From Oscillospiraceae bacterium (GTDB taxonomy: Bacteria; Bacillota; Clostridia; Oscillospirales; Ruminococcaceae): a DNA stretch of 57,411 bases. How positions within the stretch are numbered: the stretch's first letter is position 1; each line of letters begins with the position of its first letter. The notes beneath the pieces were generated by a model that was given only the letters and a program-made list of their open reading frames with translations, did not search any database and was not told where the DNA came from. A program made the position numbers and the translations under genes. The DNA lies in the NCBI GenBank assembly GCA_017555565.1, contig JAFZGF010000031.1, positions 1 through 57,411 on the forward strand. Direction: 5' to 3'. Shown here piece after piece: positions 7,013 to 15,117 of the stretch.

Positions 7013-7954
7013 TTATTTAACTTTTGAAAGAGCGTTTTCTACAGCTGCCATAATAGCTTTTGAAGAAACAGTTGCACCTGCAGCTACATCAACAGTTGTT
7101 GAGTTTGCAGCGATGATAGCAGCTGGAACTGTGCTGAATGCTGGGTCAGAAACGCCTGCTGTTTCGCCGTGTGAAAGAACATCGATTTTAGCAATTTTAT
7201 CGCCGTCCATTGTTACTTTAACTTTAACTGGACCGCCGAAGCCGTCTGCTTCACCAATGTATTCGTTTTCACCAAGTGGCACTTCGTTTTCGTCAACTTC
7301 TGGAGCTGCTGCAAAACCGAAATGAACATTGAGCAGTTCAACTGTTTTGCGTGCTACGTCAGCAGACAGGGATTTACAACGTGTGATACGAACTGGGTCG
7401 CTCATTTCAGCGATATTTGCTGCAGCCATAAATTTAGTTACAGAATCTGAACAGTTTACAGAGCCGGAAACTGTGTGTGCTGGAGCTTCGCCTTCTGGCT
7501 GATAGAGTGGGAAGGATGTTTTACCATACCATGCAGACAGTTCTTTGATAACTGCTTTAGAATCAGCACCACCGCATACAAGACCAACTACTGCAAATGC
7601 ACCACCAAGAGCGCCACACAGTGTGCCCTGGCCGTAGCCTGCTGCACCATTGAGGAACATTTCTTCTGGGATTACATTATATGGATAACCAACTTTTTCA
7701 GACAGTGTCTGAAGCAGAGCTGAAGCTACTGAATAGCAGCAACCGCCACCTGCAAAGTTTTCATAAGCCAGTTTTTCAACTGCTGCTGGGTCCAGTTCAA
7801 CATATGGCCATGGATGTGCTGGGATTTCTGGTTCCTGAATAACAACTTCTGGTTCCTGTGCGCAACCGATCATGGATGTGCCAAGAACTGCAGCTGTACC
7901 AACCAGCATAGATGATTTCTTAAGGAAATCACGACGTGATTCTTTCATTGACAT
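7013..7954 (-). CDS. Tat-exported lipoprotein, paralogue of 5861-6805
   Basis: 313 residues with the same plan: SRRDFLK Tat motif, lipobox Cys31, C_GCAxxG_C_C domain and C-terminal FMN_bind domain ending in DVAAGATVSS. The first 46 residues and a 41-residue stretch of the FMN domain are identical to the neighbour. The middle domain has clearly diverged: it keeps the CC pair near 71-72 and the later cysteines, gains one in GLVCGG, and lacks the CC at 51-52. This suggests the two proteins kept the same export route and flavin module but handle different partners. It is the first gene of the cluster, with its own promoter and dyad, and is divergent from the DUF4364 gene. Confidence 0.82.
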   Translation of the reverse strand: MSMKESRRDFLKKSSMLVGTAAVLGTSMIGCAQEPEVVIQEPEIPAHPWPYVELDPAAVEKLAYENFAGGGCCYSVASALLQTLSEKVGYPYNVIPEEMFLNGAAGYGQGTLCGALGGAFAVVGLVCGGADSKAVIKELSAWYGKTSFPLYQPEGEAPAHTVSGSVNCSDSVTKFMAAANIAEMSDPVRITRCKSLSADVARKTVELLNVHFGFAAAPEVDENEVPLGENEYIGEADGFGGPVKVKVTMDGDKIAKIDVLSHGETAGVSDPAFSTVPAAIIAANSTTVDVAAGATVSSKAIMAAVENALSKVK

Positions 7955-8005
7955 AATAAGTTTCTCCTTTTCTCATATAGATTAAACTATATATATAATT
8001 GTATA

Positions 8006-8035
8006 GATTTATCGATATTGTTATGTCGATTAATC
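8006..8035. promoter_or_regulatory. Operator-like dyad at the copy B promoter
   Basis: GATTTATCGA - 10 nt - TCGATTAATC, 9 of 10 arm bases paired, 8 bases past the -10 box. Same spacing as the dyad at 6857-6886. Position over the start site suggests a repressor site. Confidence 0.55.
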
Positions 8036-8042
8036 CGTGTTT

Positions 8043-8071
8043 ATTATATACCCAGATTTTGGTAAAGTCAA
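8043..8071 (-). promoter_or_regulatory. Promoter of lipoprotein copy B
   Basis: Minus strand TTGACT (8066-8071), 17-nt spacer, TATAAT (8043-8048). Confidence 0.82.
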
Positions 8072-8115
8072 ATTTACAATAATTTTGTAACTTTTTGTTT
8101 ACAGTTTCTATCATC

Positions 8116-8145
8116 TTGAAAAATGCAGGGGGAATTTGATATAAT
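8116..8145 (+). promoter_or_regulatory. Promoter of the DUF4364 gene
   Basis: TTGAAA (8116-8121), 18-nt spacer, TATAAT (8140-8145), about 28 bases before the start codon and divergent from the lipoprotein promoter. Confidence 0.7.
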
Positions 8146-8173
8146 GTATTTATTCTTTATAGGAGGTGCTGAT

Positions 8174-8755
8174 ATGGACAACAAGGCTATTACTGCAGGT
8201 GTGCGAGTTGGTGGACTTAGCGACCGTACAGAAATAAAAATACTGCTGTGCTATCTGCTGTCTGAACTGAAACAGCCTATCACACAGAATCAATTGATTG
8301 AATGCGTATGCGGCCAGGAACTGGTAAATTATTTTGAAATGCAGAGCGCCCTTCAGCATCTGATCGACAACAAGCTTATAAAAGAAGATGAAAATGGTTT
8401 TTCCATACTGCCTGAAGGCAAAGATATTGCAAAGCAGCTGGAAGATGTAGTCTCCAACACTGTAAAGCGATACGCCTATACTATGGCGGTAAATATATTG
8501 CAGTATGACGCACTGAAAAAGCAACATAAAATTGCCATTTCCCCTGTTGATGGTGGCGGTTTCAATCTGCATTGTTCTATTGAGGACAACGATTTTGTTA
8601 TATTCTCTTTTGACCTGGTTATGCCAGATGAAGAAAGTGCAAAATTTGCAGGTGAACAGTTTATCCTTAAGGGCCAGGATATATTCAAATGTATACTGGG
8701 TGTTATGACAGATACACCAAGTATGTATAAAGATTTTTTAAAAAACAGCATATAA
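8174..8755 (+). CDS. DUF4364 family protein (winged-helix-like N-terminus)
   Basis: 193 residues from ATG 8174, chosen because AGGAGGT lies 6 bases upstream; an earlier in-frame ATG at 8123 overlaps the promoter. The N-terminal 80 residues (TEIKILLCYLLSEL...ALQHLIDNKLIKEDENGFSILPEG) look like a winged helix with a beta wing, and the C-terminal half is alpha/beta. This fits DUF4364, a clostridial family annotated as possible transcription regulators. It is divergent from the Tat lipoprotein cluster, but no direct evidence links them. Ends in an intrinsic terminator. Confidence 0.75.
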   Translation: MDNKAITAGVRVGGLSDRTEIKILLCYLLSELKQPITQNQLIECVCGQELVNYFEMQSALQHLIDNKLIKEDENGFSILPEGKDIAKQLEDVVSNTVKRYAYTMAVNILQYDALKKQHKIAISPVDGGGFNLHCSIEDNDFVIFSFDLVMPDEESAKFAGEQFILKGQDIFKCILGVMTDTPSMYKDFLKNSI

Positions 8756-8758
8756 CAA

Positions 8759-8792
8759 CAAAATCCCGTTGCGATTGCAACGGGATTTTTGT
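8759..8792 (+). terminator. Bidirectional intrinsic terminator
   Basis: AAATCCCGTTGC / GCAACGGGATTTTT hairpin between the convergent DUF4364 and permease genes. Confidence 0.9.
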
Positions 8793-8811
8793 ATGTAACA
8801 GTAAATTGGTA

Positions 8812-10125
8812 TTAGCCAAGGTCCTGTGTAGATGTGATGTTAACTTTACCTGTTTTGAGGCAGTAGTTAGAGTACCAGAAGATAAATGCTGTTGCAGCAA
8901 CTGTACCAATCATAAGTGGTACTGTCAGGGACATCAGTGAGAATACACCTGTCAGCAGGGATGCAACGATAGATACCCACATCATAAGTCTGTAAGCACC
9001 AGCAGAGATGTTCAGGCCTGTGTTAGCCCATTCTGTTGGATACTGTTCTGGCAGTTTCATAGCTCTGAGGTTAACAATAACACCAAGAACCATACCTGGA
9101 ACCATGATCATAGCAACGATGTTGTCCAGTGAGAAGCCGCCGAGAACTGGCAGTACAGCACCGATCCACATAACCAGCATAACTTTTTTCTTGTCCATCA
9201 GAGATTTTGGCAGCCAACCGTCCTGAGCAATACCCTGGATCAGTGGAGCGTAACCTGTTACACCACCCAGCAGAGCTGTAGACAGAGAAGCCATAGCACC
9301 ACCGATGATGAAGAAGAGGAACAGACCAGCCGGCAGAACTTTCTGAGCGAGGTCGCCAAGGTTAGCGTATGCAACTGTTTCGTAAGAACCAAGACGGGAA
9401 CCTACAAAGCCCAGCAGGCAGTAGATTGTAGCACATGCGATAGAAGCGATGAGCCAAGCCAGTGGGATGTTTTTCTTTGGTTTTTCAGCAACCTGAGCCA
9501 TGTTGATGATATTGGAGATACCATCACATGTGAATGACATCATAGCGATAGCCATTACGAAGCCGCCCATACCACCGATCATAGATGGTTCGCCTGCGTA
9601 CAGTTCGGCTGTATTGTTGTTGTTAATGTAAATCAGACCAAATACAATGAACATACCCAGTGTAACGATTTTGGAGATACCCAGCAGGTTCTGTACTTTG
9701 GAGAACAGGTCAGCACCTGTTGTGCCAAGGATGAAGAACAGAGCAAGGTAAAGGCAAGCCAGAGGAGTCTGGAAGTTAGCAACAGCTGGAATCAGAGTTG
9801 CTGTGTAGCTTGCGAGGGAGATGCCGAAAACTGAGAATGAGAATGCAGACACAACAGTTGTAAGTGCAGAAACACCAGTCAGCATTGGAGTCAGGATGAG
9901 AGCCTGCTGTGAGTACATACCACCTGACAGTGAGAACATGGAAGCCATGATAACCATTCTAACCTGCTGTGACATTTTGAAGATCATAGCAATGATGAAT
10001 GCAAGCCATACTGCGCGACCTGTGTAACCGATACCTACACCAAGCATAGAGAAGATACCAGCGCCGATACAGCCGCCCATGCCCATGAACACAAGGTCCA
10101 TTAATGACATTTTCTTTTCGTTCAT
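8812..10125 (-). CDS. APC-superfamily amino acid permease
   Basis: 437 residues and about 12 membrane helices. The N-terminal motif GGCIGAGIFSMLG is the substrate-binding unwound helix of APC transporters, and FTCDGISNI near residue 200 matches the conserved helix-6 region. The substrate is not predictable from sequence alone. It is divergent from a MarR regulator, with a 14-bp palindrome between the genes, so control by that regulator is likely. A second, related permease is at 26857-28155. Confidence 0.85.
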   Translation of the reverse strand: MNEKKMSLMDLVFMGMGGCIGAGIFSMLGVGIGYTGRAVWLAFIIAMIFKMSQQVRMVIMASMFSLSGGMYSQQALILTPMLTGVSALTTVVSAFSFSVFGISLASYTATLIPAVANFQTPLACLYLALFFILGTTGADLFSKVQNLLGISKIVTLGMFIVFGLIYINNNNTAELYAGEPSMIGGMGGFVMAIAMMSFTCDGISNIINMAQVAEKPKKNIPLAWLIASIACATIYCLLGFVGSRLGSYETVAYANLGDLAQKVLPAGLFLFFIIGGAMASLSTALLGGVTGYAPLIQGIAQDGWLPKSLMDKKKVMLVMWIGAVLPVLGGFSLDNIVAMIMVPGMVLGVIVNLRAMKLPEQYPTEWANTGLNISAGAYRLMMWVSIVASLLTGVFSLMSLTVPLMIGTVAATAFIFWYSNYCLKTGKVNITSTQDLG

Positions 10126-10182
10126 AATTTTTCTCCTTAAAGAAAGTATTTAATTATCTGACAATCCGAATCATTGGTTTGA

Positions 10183-10211
10183 TTGCCAAACTATAGTTTG
10201 TATGTTATCAT
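10183..10211 (+). promoter_or_regulatory. marR promoter overlapping a 14-bp palindrome
   Basis: TTGCCA (10183-10188), 17-nt spacer, TATCAT (10206-10211). The perfect palindrome CAAACTATAGTTTG (10187-10200) fills the spacer. A minus-strand TTGACA for the permease lies at about 10225-10231, so a repressor on the palindrome could block both directions. Confidence 0.65.
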
Positions 10212-10282
10212 ATTTTATGTTATACTGTCAATAAATTATGAATATTTCGCTGACAACTTACGCATATAAGGAGGTGGTAAAT

Positions 10283-10771
10283 GTGCACAGTAAAAACAAC
10301 GAAGCAAATAACGTAGTAAACAGCATGCCTACGTATCCTGCCAAAGATATTATGTACGATTTTAACCAAGCCTACCACAGAAACTCCAACACCGTTCACA
10401 TTTTTGACAACGGGATAAAAATGACTACTGTTGAAGCCCACACTCTTAAACATATCTGCCAAAATCCTGGTCTTACCATAACTGATATAGTAAACTATTG
10501 GGGAAGGACAAAAGGTACTGTATCTTCACAAATAACCAATCTTGAAGAAAAAGGCTATGTGTTCAGAAAAAAATGCAAATTAAACAATAAAAAAGTTCAC
10601 ATTTACCCTACAGATTCAGGTCTGGAAGTAAATCTTCGGCACGCCAGGTATGATGTTAAGGAAGCCGGAGAATTTATGAAAAAATGGTTAGAAAAATATA
10701 CTTTGGAAGATTTATATAAGATGAATGAGTATATGGAATTTTACATAAAAACCGCATTTAATAATAAATAA
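10283..10771 (+). CDS. MarR-family transcriptional regulator
   Basis: 162 residues if translation starts at GTG 10283, which has a full AAGGAGGT 5-7 bases upstream; the ATG at 10238 has no ribosome binding site. A winged helix-turn-helix is visible: TTVEAHTLKHICQNPGLTI then TKGTVSSQITNLEEKGYV (recognition helix) and a wing KKCKLNNKKVHIYPTDSG. Flanking helices would form the dimer interface. It probably autoregulates and controls the divergent permease through the palindrome between them. The effector is unknown. Confidence 0.85.
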   Translation: MHSKNNEANNVVNSMPTYPAKDIMYDFNQAYHRNSNTVHIFDNGIKMTTVEAHTLKHICQNPGLTITDIVNYWGRTKGTVSSQITNLEEKGYVFRKKCKLNNKKVHIYPTDSGLEVNLRHARYDVKEAGEFMKKWLEKYTLEDLYKMNEYMEFYIKTAFNNK

Positions 10772-10812
10772 AAAATCGTGTATTGATTTGATCAATACAC
10801 GATAATTTTTTA
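10771..10812 (+). terminator. Bidirectional intrinsic terminator
   Basis: Perfect 13-base arms ATCGTGTATTGAT / ATCAATACACGAT with A/T-rich flanks between the convergent marR and mrnC genes. Confidence 0.9.
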
Positions 10813-11193
10813 TTCAAATTTCAGATTTTCAAGAATATAGCCGACAAGATATTCTATTCTTTCATCCTGGTTTGTAAGCTTTAGATAGCCCAGCAGAGAT
10901 TCAAAGCCGGTTGACGCACGGTATTCTGCCACAGAAGCATTTTTTGCCACGCTGGCTTTTGAAGCATTCTGTCCCCTTTTTGCCACAGCAGCTTCTTCCT
11001 CTGTGAGAAGTTCCCTTATAAGTTCCAGCGCCTTAAACTGACCGTGGGCACTTACATATTTTACAGTCATTTTGTTAAGAACATTGATGTTGTATCTTTT
11101 GCTTGTAACAAAATGCTGGCGGATTAAAAGTGAATATACTGCATCACCCACAAAAGCAAGTGAAAGCGGAGATTGCTCTCTGATGTCAACCAT
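10810..11193 (-). CDS. mrnC: Mini-ribonuclease III
   Basis: 127 residues, an RNase III catalytic domain without a dsRNA-binding domain, as in B. subtilis MrnC, which matures 23S rRNA ends. The family's SPLSLAFVGDAVYSLLIRQHFV is at residues 9-30, with the conserved Gly-Asp of the metal site, and RASTGFESLLGYLKL is at about 92-106, with the second acidic residue. It lies 12 bases after obg. In many Firmicutes mrnC follows cysS, so the position beside obg is a lineage feature. Confidence 0.92.
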   Translation of the reverse strand: MVDIREQSPLSLAFVGDAVYSLLIRQHFVTSKRYNINVLNKMTVKYVSAHGQFKALELIRELLTEEEAAVAKRGQNASKASVAKNASVAEYRASTGFESLLGYLKLTNQDERIEYLVGYILENLKFE

Positions 11194-11205
11194 ATATACC
11201 TCGGA

Positions 11206-12483
11206 TTAAAATACAAATTCAAATTCAAAATCTTCAATTCTGATTGTGTCGCCTTCTTTAACACCCATTTCTTCCAGTTTAGCGATAATGCCACTGTCGC
11301 GAAGACGTCTCTGGAAGTACTGCAGACTGGAGTAGTCGTCAATGTCTGTAGTGTTGAGCATATCAACAAGCCACTGAGCGTCAATATTGAATGCACCATC
11401 ATCAGTACGGAAGATGGAGAAGCTGTTACCATCAATTTCTGTTTCTGGCAGAATGTATTCCGGTTCATAGATAGTAATTGGTGGCAGTTTCTGCAGTTCG
11501 TTGTAAACTGTCTGCACCAGACCATCAAGACCCTGGCGTGTAGCTGCTGAAATAACGAACAGCTGAATGCCTTCTTCTGCACAGAAATCTCTGAAACGCT
11601 GGATATCTTCTTCTGTTGCGATATCTGTTTTGTTTGCAACTGCGATCTGTGGACGTTTTGAAAGTTCTTCAGAGAAGTTTACCAATTCTTTATTGATAAG
11701 CTTGAAGTCTTCGATTGGATCACGGTATTCGGAACCTGATACATCAACAACGTGCAGCAGCAAACGGCAGCGTTCAACATGGCGCAGGAAGTCGTGACCG
11801 AGACCTACACCATCGCTGGCACCTTCGATAATACCAGGAATGTCTGCAGCAACAAAAGATGCTTCTTCGTCAACTCTTACAACACCAAGCACAGGTGAAA
11901 GGGTTGTAAAGTGGTAATTGGCGATTTTTGGTTTTGCTGATGAAATTGTGGAAATAAGTGTGGATTTACCAACATTTGGAAAACCGATAAGGCCAACATC
12001 GGCAATAAGTTTAAGTTCCAGAGTAACATCCATTTCCTGACCTCTGAAACCAGGTTTTGAGAAGTTAGGAATCTGACGTGTTGCAGTAGCGAAATGCTGG
12101 TTGCCCAGACCGCCTCTGCCGCCTTTTGCGATAACGTAGTCTCTTTCTTCAGAAATATCTGCGATAATAAGACCTGTTTCAGCATCTTTGATAACTGTGC
12201 CGATTGGAACTTTGATCACAAGCGGTTCTGCAGATTTACCTGTCTGTCTTGAACCACGGCCATCTTCACCGTTCTGTGCAACATATTTGCGTTTGTAGCG
12301 GAAGTCCATCAGTGTGGACAGGTTTCTTTCGCCACGGAACACAATGTCGCCACCTTTGCCGCCATCGCCGCCATCAGGGCCGCCGGCTGCAACATATTTT
12401 TCACGATGGAATGCAACTGCACCATTGCCGCCGTTACCTGCTTTTATATGAATTCTGGCAACATCAACAAACTGAATAGCCAT
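11206..12483 (-). CDS. obg: GTPase Obg
   Basis: 425 residues with three domains in order. The glycine-rich OBG fold is at 1-158 (AGNGGNGAVAFHREKYVAAGG). The G domain follows, with P-loop GFPNVGKSTL near 167, DIPGIIEGAS near 213 and NKTD near 283. A C-terminal OCT domain covers about 345-425. Binds the 50S subunit and couples ribosome assembly to stress and growth. It lies downstream of rplU-rpmA with an LTA-synthase-like gene inserted between; only 2 bases separate it from that gene. Confidence 0.96.
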   Translation of the reverse strand: MAIQFVDVARIHIKAGNGGNGAVAFHREKYVAAGGPDGGDGGKGGDIVFRGERNLSTLMDFRYKRKYVAQNGEDGRGSRQTGKSAEPLVIKVPIGTVIKDAETGLIIADISEERDYVIAKGGRGGLGNQHFATATRQIPNFSKPGFRGQEMDVTLELKLIADVGLIGFPNVGKSTLISTISSAKPKIANYHFTTLSPVLGVVRVDEEASFVAADIPGIIEGASDGVGLGHDFLRHVERCRLLLHVVDVSGSEYRDPIEDFKLINKELVNFSEELSKRPQIAVANKTDIATEEDIQRFRDFCAEEGIQLFVISAATRQGLDGLVQTVYNELQKLPPITIYEPEYILPETEIDGNSFSIFRTDDGAFNIDAQWLVDMLNTTDIDDYSSLQYFQRRLRDSGIIAKLEEMGVKEGDTIRIEDFEFEFVF

Positions 12484-12485
12484 AA

Positions 12486-14330
12486 TTACACCGTCCTTTC
12501 TTTTGCATTAATTGAAAACTGTTTACCGAAAAGTCTGTCATAATTCAGCATATATATATCATCTGCTGTTGCAGGCCTTTCTTCATATATTTTACCATCT
12601 TTATCACACCAGATACCTGCATAATTGTTGTCTACCGGCATTTCTTGCATTTTGCTGTATAGATATTGTTCGTATTCTGTTGCCGGAAGGCCAAAGCTTT
12701 CGCTTGCCAGTGCCCACAGATTATGCGGTGATACCAAAGGCCAGTACTGGCCTGCCATATCCTGCCTGTTTGACCACATAATAAATGGTGTGGTGTGGGA
12801 TGCTATGTATTTTTCTTTACTTGTCATACCATTGTATGACTCTATTTCATTAAGGCTTGCAGATGAATATCCGTCAATACCTTCAATATTATAACTCTGG
12901 TGATCACCGTAAAGTATAATCACTACTTCGCGGTCCACATTTTCAAAATAATCATACAGTCGTTTTATAGCAAGGTCTGTCTGGCGCATATAACTGCCAA
13001 GTATTTCCATACCCTCTGTAAACTCCTGACTGTAACCTTTGTTTTCAAGATATACTCTATCAGTAATATCCTGGGACATATACATATGATTCTGCATTGA
13101 AACACCATACAGGAAAATGCTTTCATCCCCTGTTGCACGGTATTCTTCGTATTTTGATATCATTTCATCCACATGGTCAATGTCACTTACATAACTGCCG
13201 TATGTGGATGTGTTCTGATAACTGTCCACAAACTGTGAACCGTCAAAGCCCATATTTTTGTAGGCAGTTATGCGGTTATACAGCTGTGAAGTATATGCAT
13301 GCATTGCAAATGTGCGGTACCCCTCTGCCCTGAGTGTCTGTAGAAAAGATGGCAATATCTTACCACCATAAACATTCATATATGACAGTGCTTCCGTAAA
13401 ATTTGTAGTATTTATCTGATTGAGGATATTGAACTCAATATCAGCAGTACCACCGCCATATTTGAATGACAGCATATTACCATAAACTGCCTTTTCAGAA
13501 ACAGTATTATAGTTTTCATTTATCGGCTGGCTGTATTCAAGGCCGAACAATCTGTTTGGGTCAAAATATGATTCAAGCAAAATCAATATGATATCCGGGT
13601 TTGTCTGTATTTTTTCTTCTGCATCAACATCAACCAGGATTTCATCTATTTTATTTTGTGAATAGCCTTCCGGCTCCACAACAATAGTATTGTTTATATA
13701 AAACAGAAATGCTGTATGAAATGTGTTTCTGTAGTATATGTTTGTAGGATTTGAAATATATGAAAAAGATTCTATTGAATCGTAGAATTCCTGATTAAGA
13801 AAACACACTTTCGCATCTATACCAAGAAGTATCACAAATACTACTGATAAAGTAAGGTTATTTTTGTACTTACCTTTTATCCGTGGTAATGTAAAAAAAG
13901 CAGATACTGCCACAAAAACAACTAACGCTGCAAAAGCTTTTTTCATATCACCCGTAAGAGCGATATTGAAATCTTTCATCATGCTGCCAGCTGCAGACGC
14001 AAATACTACATCAGATGGCCACAAAACTTCACCGCGATAAAGCATTTTAAAATAATACGCACATGCTCCCATCAGTGATATGCCACCTATCGTAATATAA
14101 GCAACAACAACCTTGCGAAATACAAGTGTGATTATTATTGAAATAATCAACATTGGTATATATGCAATGCTTGCCTGCAACAGTTTGTTTCCCATATAGT
14201 CCAAAGTGTTCATTAAACCACCGCGGATTATATAGTTCGCAAAAAATATTGAAAAAGCCGGACATGCAAGAACAAACAAAGTTGTTATTACATAATTTAC
14301 TTTTCTATTATTTAATAATTCTTTTATCAT
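12486..14330 (-). CDS. LTA-synthase-like sulfatase-fold membrane protein
   Basis: 614 residues. The N-terminal half has about five membrane helices (ending near residue 170) and the C-terminal half is an extracellular alkaline phosphatase/sulfatase domain. The catalytic core matches LtaS: Glu in LLESYFD (about 253), the nucleophile Thr in GGGTADIEF (about 295) and Asp-His in YGDHQ (about 480). LtaS enzymes polymerise glycerol phosphate from phosphatidylglycerol on the outer face of the membrane, and relatives transfer phosphoglycerol to other glycans. Which of these applies here cannot be told. Its position between rpmA and obg is unusual and is probably an insertion into the rplU-rpmA-obg cluster. 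Confidence 0.88.
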   Translation of the reverse strand: MIKELLNNRKVNYVITTLFVLACPAFSIFFANYIIRGGLMNTLDYMGNKLLQASIAYIPMLIISIIITLVFRKVVVAYITIGGISLMGACAYYFKMLYRGEVLWPSDVVFASAAGSMMKDFNIALTGDMKKAFAALVVFVAVSAFFTLPRIKGKYKNNLTLSVVFVILLGIDAKVCFLNQEFYDSIESFSYISNPTNIYYRNTFHTAFLFYINNTIVVEPEGYSQNKIDEILVDVDAEEKIQTNPDIILILLESYFDPNRLFGLEYSQPINENYNTVSEKAVYGNMLSFKYGGGTADIEFNILNQINTTNFTEALSYMNVYGGKILPSFLQTLRAEGYRTFAMHAYTSQLYNRITAYKNMGFDGSQFVDSYQNTSTYGSYVSDIDHVDEMISKYEEYRATGDESIFLYGVSMQNHMYMSQDITDRVYLENKGYSQEFTEGMEILGSYMRQTDLAIKRLYDYFENVDREVVIILYGDHQSYNIEGIDGYSSASLNEIESYNGMTSKEKYIASHTTPFIMWSNRQDMAGQYWPLVSPHNLWALASESFGLPATEYEQYLYSKMQEMPVDNNYAGIWCDKDGKIYEERPATADDIYMLNYDRLFGKQFSINAKERTV

Positions 14331-14337
14331 CTTAATC

Positions 14338-14375
14338 TAAAAACAAAACCCGAACTTATGCAAAGTCCGGGTTGA
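14338..14375 (-). terminator. Terminator after rpmA
   Basis: Minus strand hairpin AACCCGGACTT ... AAGTTCGGGTT then TTGTTTTT, between rpmA and the LTA-synthase-like gene. It should at least partly separate ribosomal protein expression from the following genes. Confidence 0.85.
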
Positions 14376-14383
14376 TTGTCGAA

Positions 14384-14638
14384 TTATTTAGCGTAAACGC
14401 TTACCTGTTTTTTATCACGGCCCAGTCTTTCAAATCTAACTGTACCATCGATAAGTGCGAACAGTGTATCATCGCTGCCACGACCTACATTTTCACCTGG
14501 GTGAATGTGAGTGCCTCTCTGGCGAACGAGGATGTTGCCAGCTTTAACAACCTGACCATCTGCTCTTTTTGCACCAAGTCTTTTTGATTCAGAATCACGA
14601 CCGTTCTTTGTAGAACCAACGCCCTTCTTATGTGCCAT
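14384..14638 (-). CDS. rpmA: 50S ribosomal protein L27, without N-terminal extension
   Basis: 84 residues beginning [20 protein letters not shown]. The start is fixed by GGGAGGAA 8 bases upstream and by an in-frame TGA two codons before the ATG. In most Firmicutes L27 begins with a short LQFF-containing extension that is cut off by the Prp protease, whose gene lies between rplU and rpmA. Both are absent here: only 24 bases separate the two genes. The N-terminus therefore resembles that of Gram-negative bacteria and reaches the peptidyl transferase centre without processing. Confidence 0.97.
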   Translation of the reverse strand: MAHKKGVGSTKNGRDSESKRLGAKRADGQVVKAGNILVRQRGTHIHPGENVGRGSDDTLFALIDGTVRFERLGRDKKQVSVYAK

Positions 14639-14662
14639 TATTCAATTCCTCCCTTATGAAAA

Positions 14663-14974
14663 TTAACCAACAATTTTTGTGATTTCAACTTTTGTATATG
14701 GCTGTCTGTGGCCCATTCTTCTTGAAGAACCTTTTTTAGGTTTGTAAGTAAGAATGTTGATTTTTTTGCCTTTGCCATTTTTCAGAACTTTAGCTTCAAC
14801 TTTAGCACCTTCAACAACTGGTGTGCCAAATTTTGCTTCGGAACCTTCGCCTACGAACAGAACTTCTTCAAAAGTAACTGTTTCATCAGCCTGAACGTCC
14901 AGTTTTTCGATGAATACTACATCGCCTTCGCAAACAGCGTACTGTTTGCCGCCAGTAACAAATACTGCTTTCAT
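14663..14974 (-). CDS. rplU: 50S ribosomal protein L21
   Basis: 103 residues, standard length. [14 protein letters not shown] at the N-terminus and [21 protein letters not shown] near the C-terminus are family signatures. Binds 23S rRNA. First gene of the rplU-rpmA unit; no gene intervenes. Confidence 0.97.
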   Translation of the reverse strand: MKAVFVTGGKQYAVCEGDVVFIEKLDVQADETVTFEEVLFVGEGSEAKFGTPVVEGAKVEAKVLKNGKGKKINILTYKPKKGSSRRMGHRQPYTKVEITKIVG

Positions 14975-15095
14975 TTTAATACCCTCTCATTAAATAAGTC
15001 TCGCTGAACCAGGTGTATATACATTTTATATATAACTTAAATTAACCATTTACATGCGGCTCAAATATAATACCACAACGCATAGTAAAAGTCAA
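14975..15095 (-). promoter_or_regulatory. rplU promoter and 5' leader
   Basis: Minus strand TTGACT (15090-15095), 17-nt spacer, TATTAT (15067-15072). This leaves an untranslated leader of about 85 nt before rplU, ending in GAGAGGG. L21 leaders with autoregulatory structure are known in Firmicutes, and this position fits, but I did not confirm the fold. Confidence 0.6.
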
Positions 15096-15117
15096 TAATA
15101 AAACACCAATTTTTTCG

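Larger units (their letters stand above)
6980..8102 (-). repeat. Tandem duplication, copy B
   Basis: Second copy of the direct repeat described for 5828-6954. Copies are separated by only about 25 bases, so a simple tandem duplication is the likely origin. Confidence 0.85.

Noticed and set aside
8812-10125. Lysine- or sodium-specific assignment for the permease
   Set aside because: The APC fold is clear but no residue pattern allows a substrate call, and no riboswitch is present upstream.
10238-10282. ATG 10238 as start of the MarR gene
   Set aside because: No ribosome binding site there, while GTG 10283 has a full AAGGAGGT at correct spacing.
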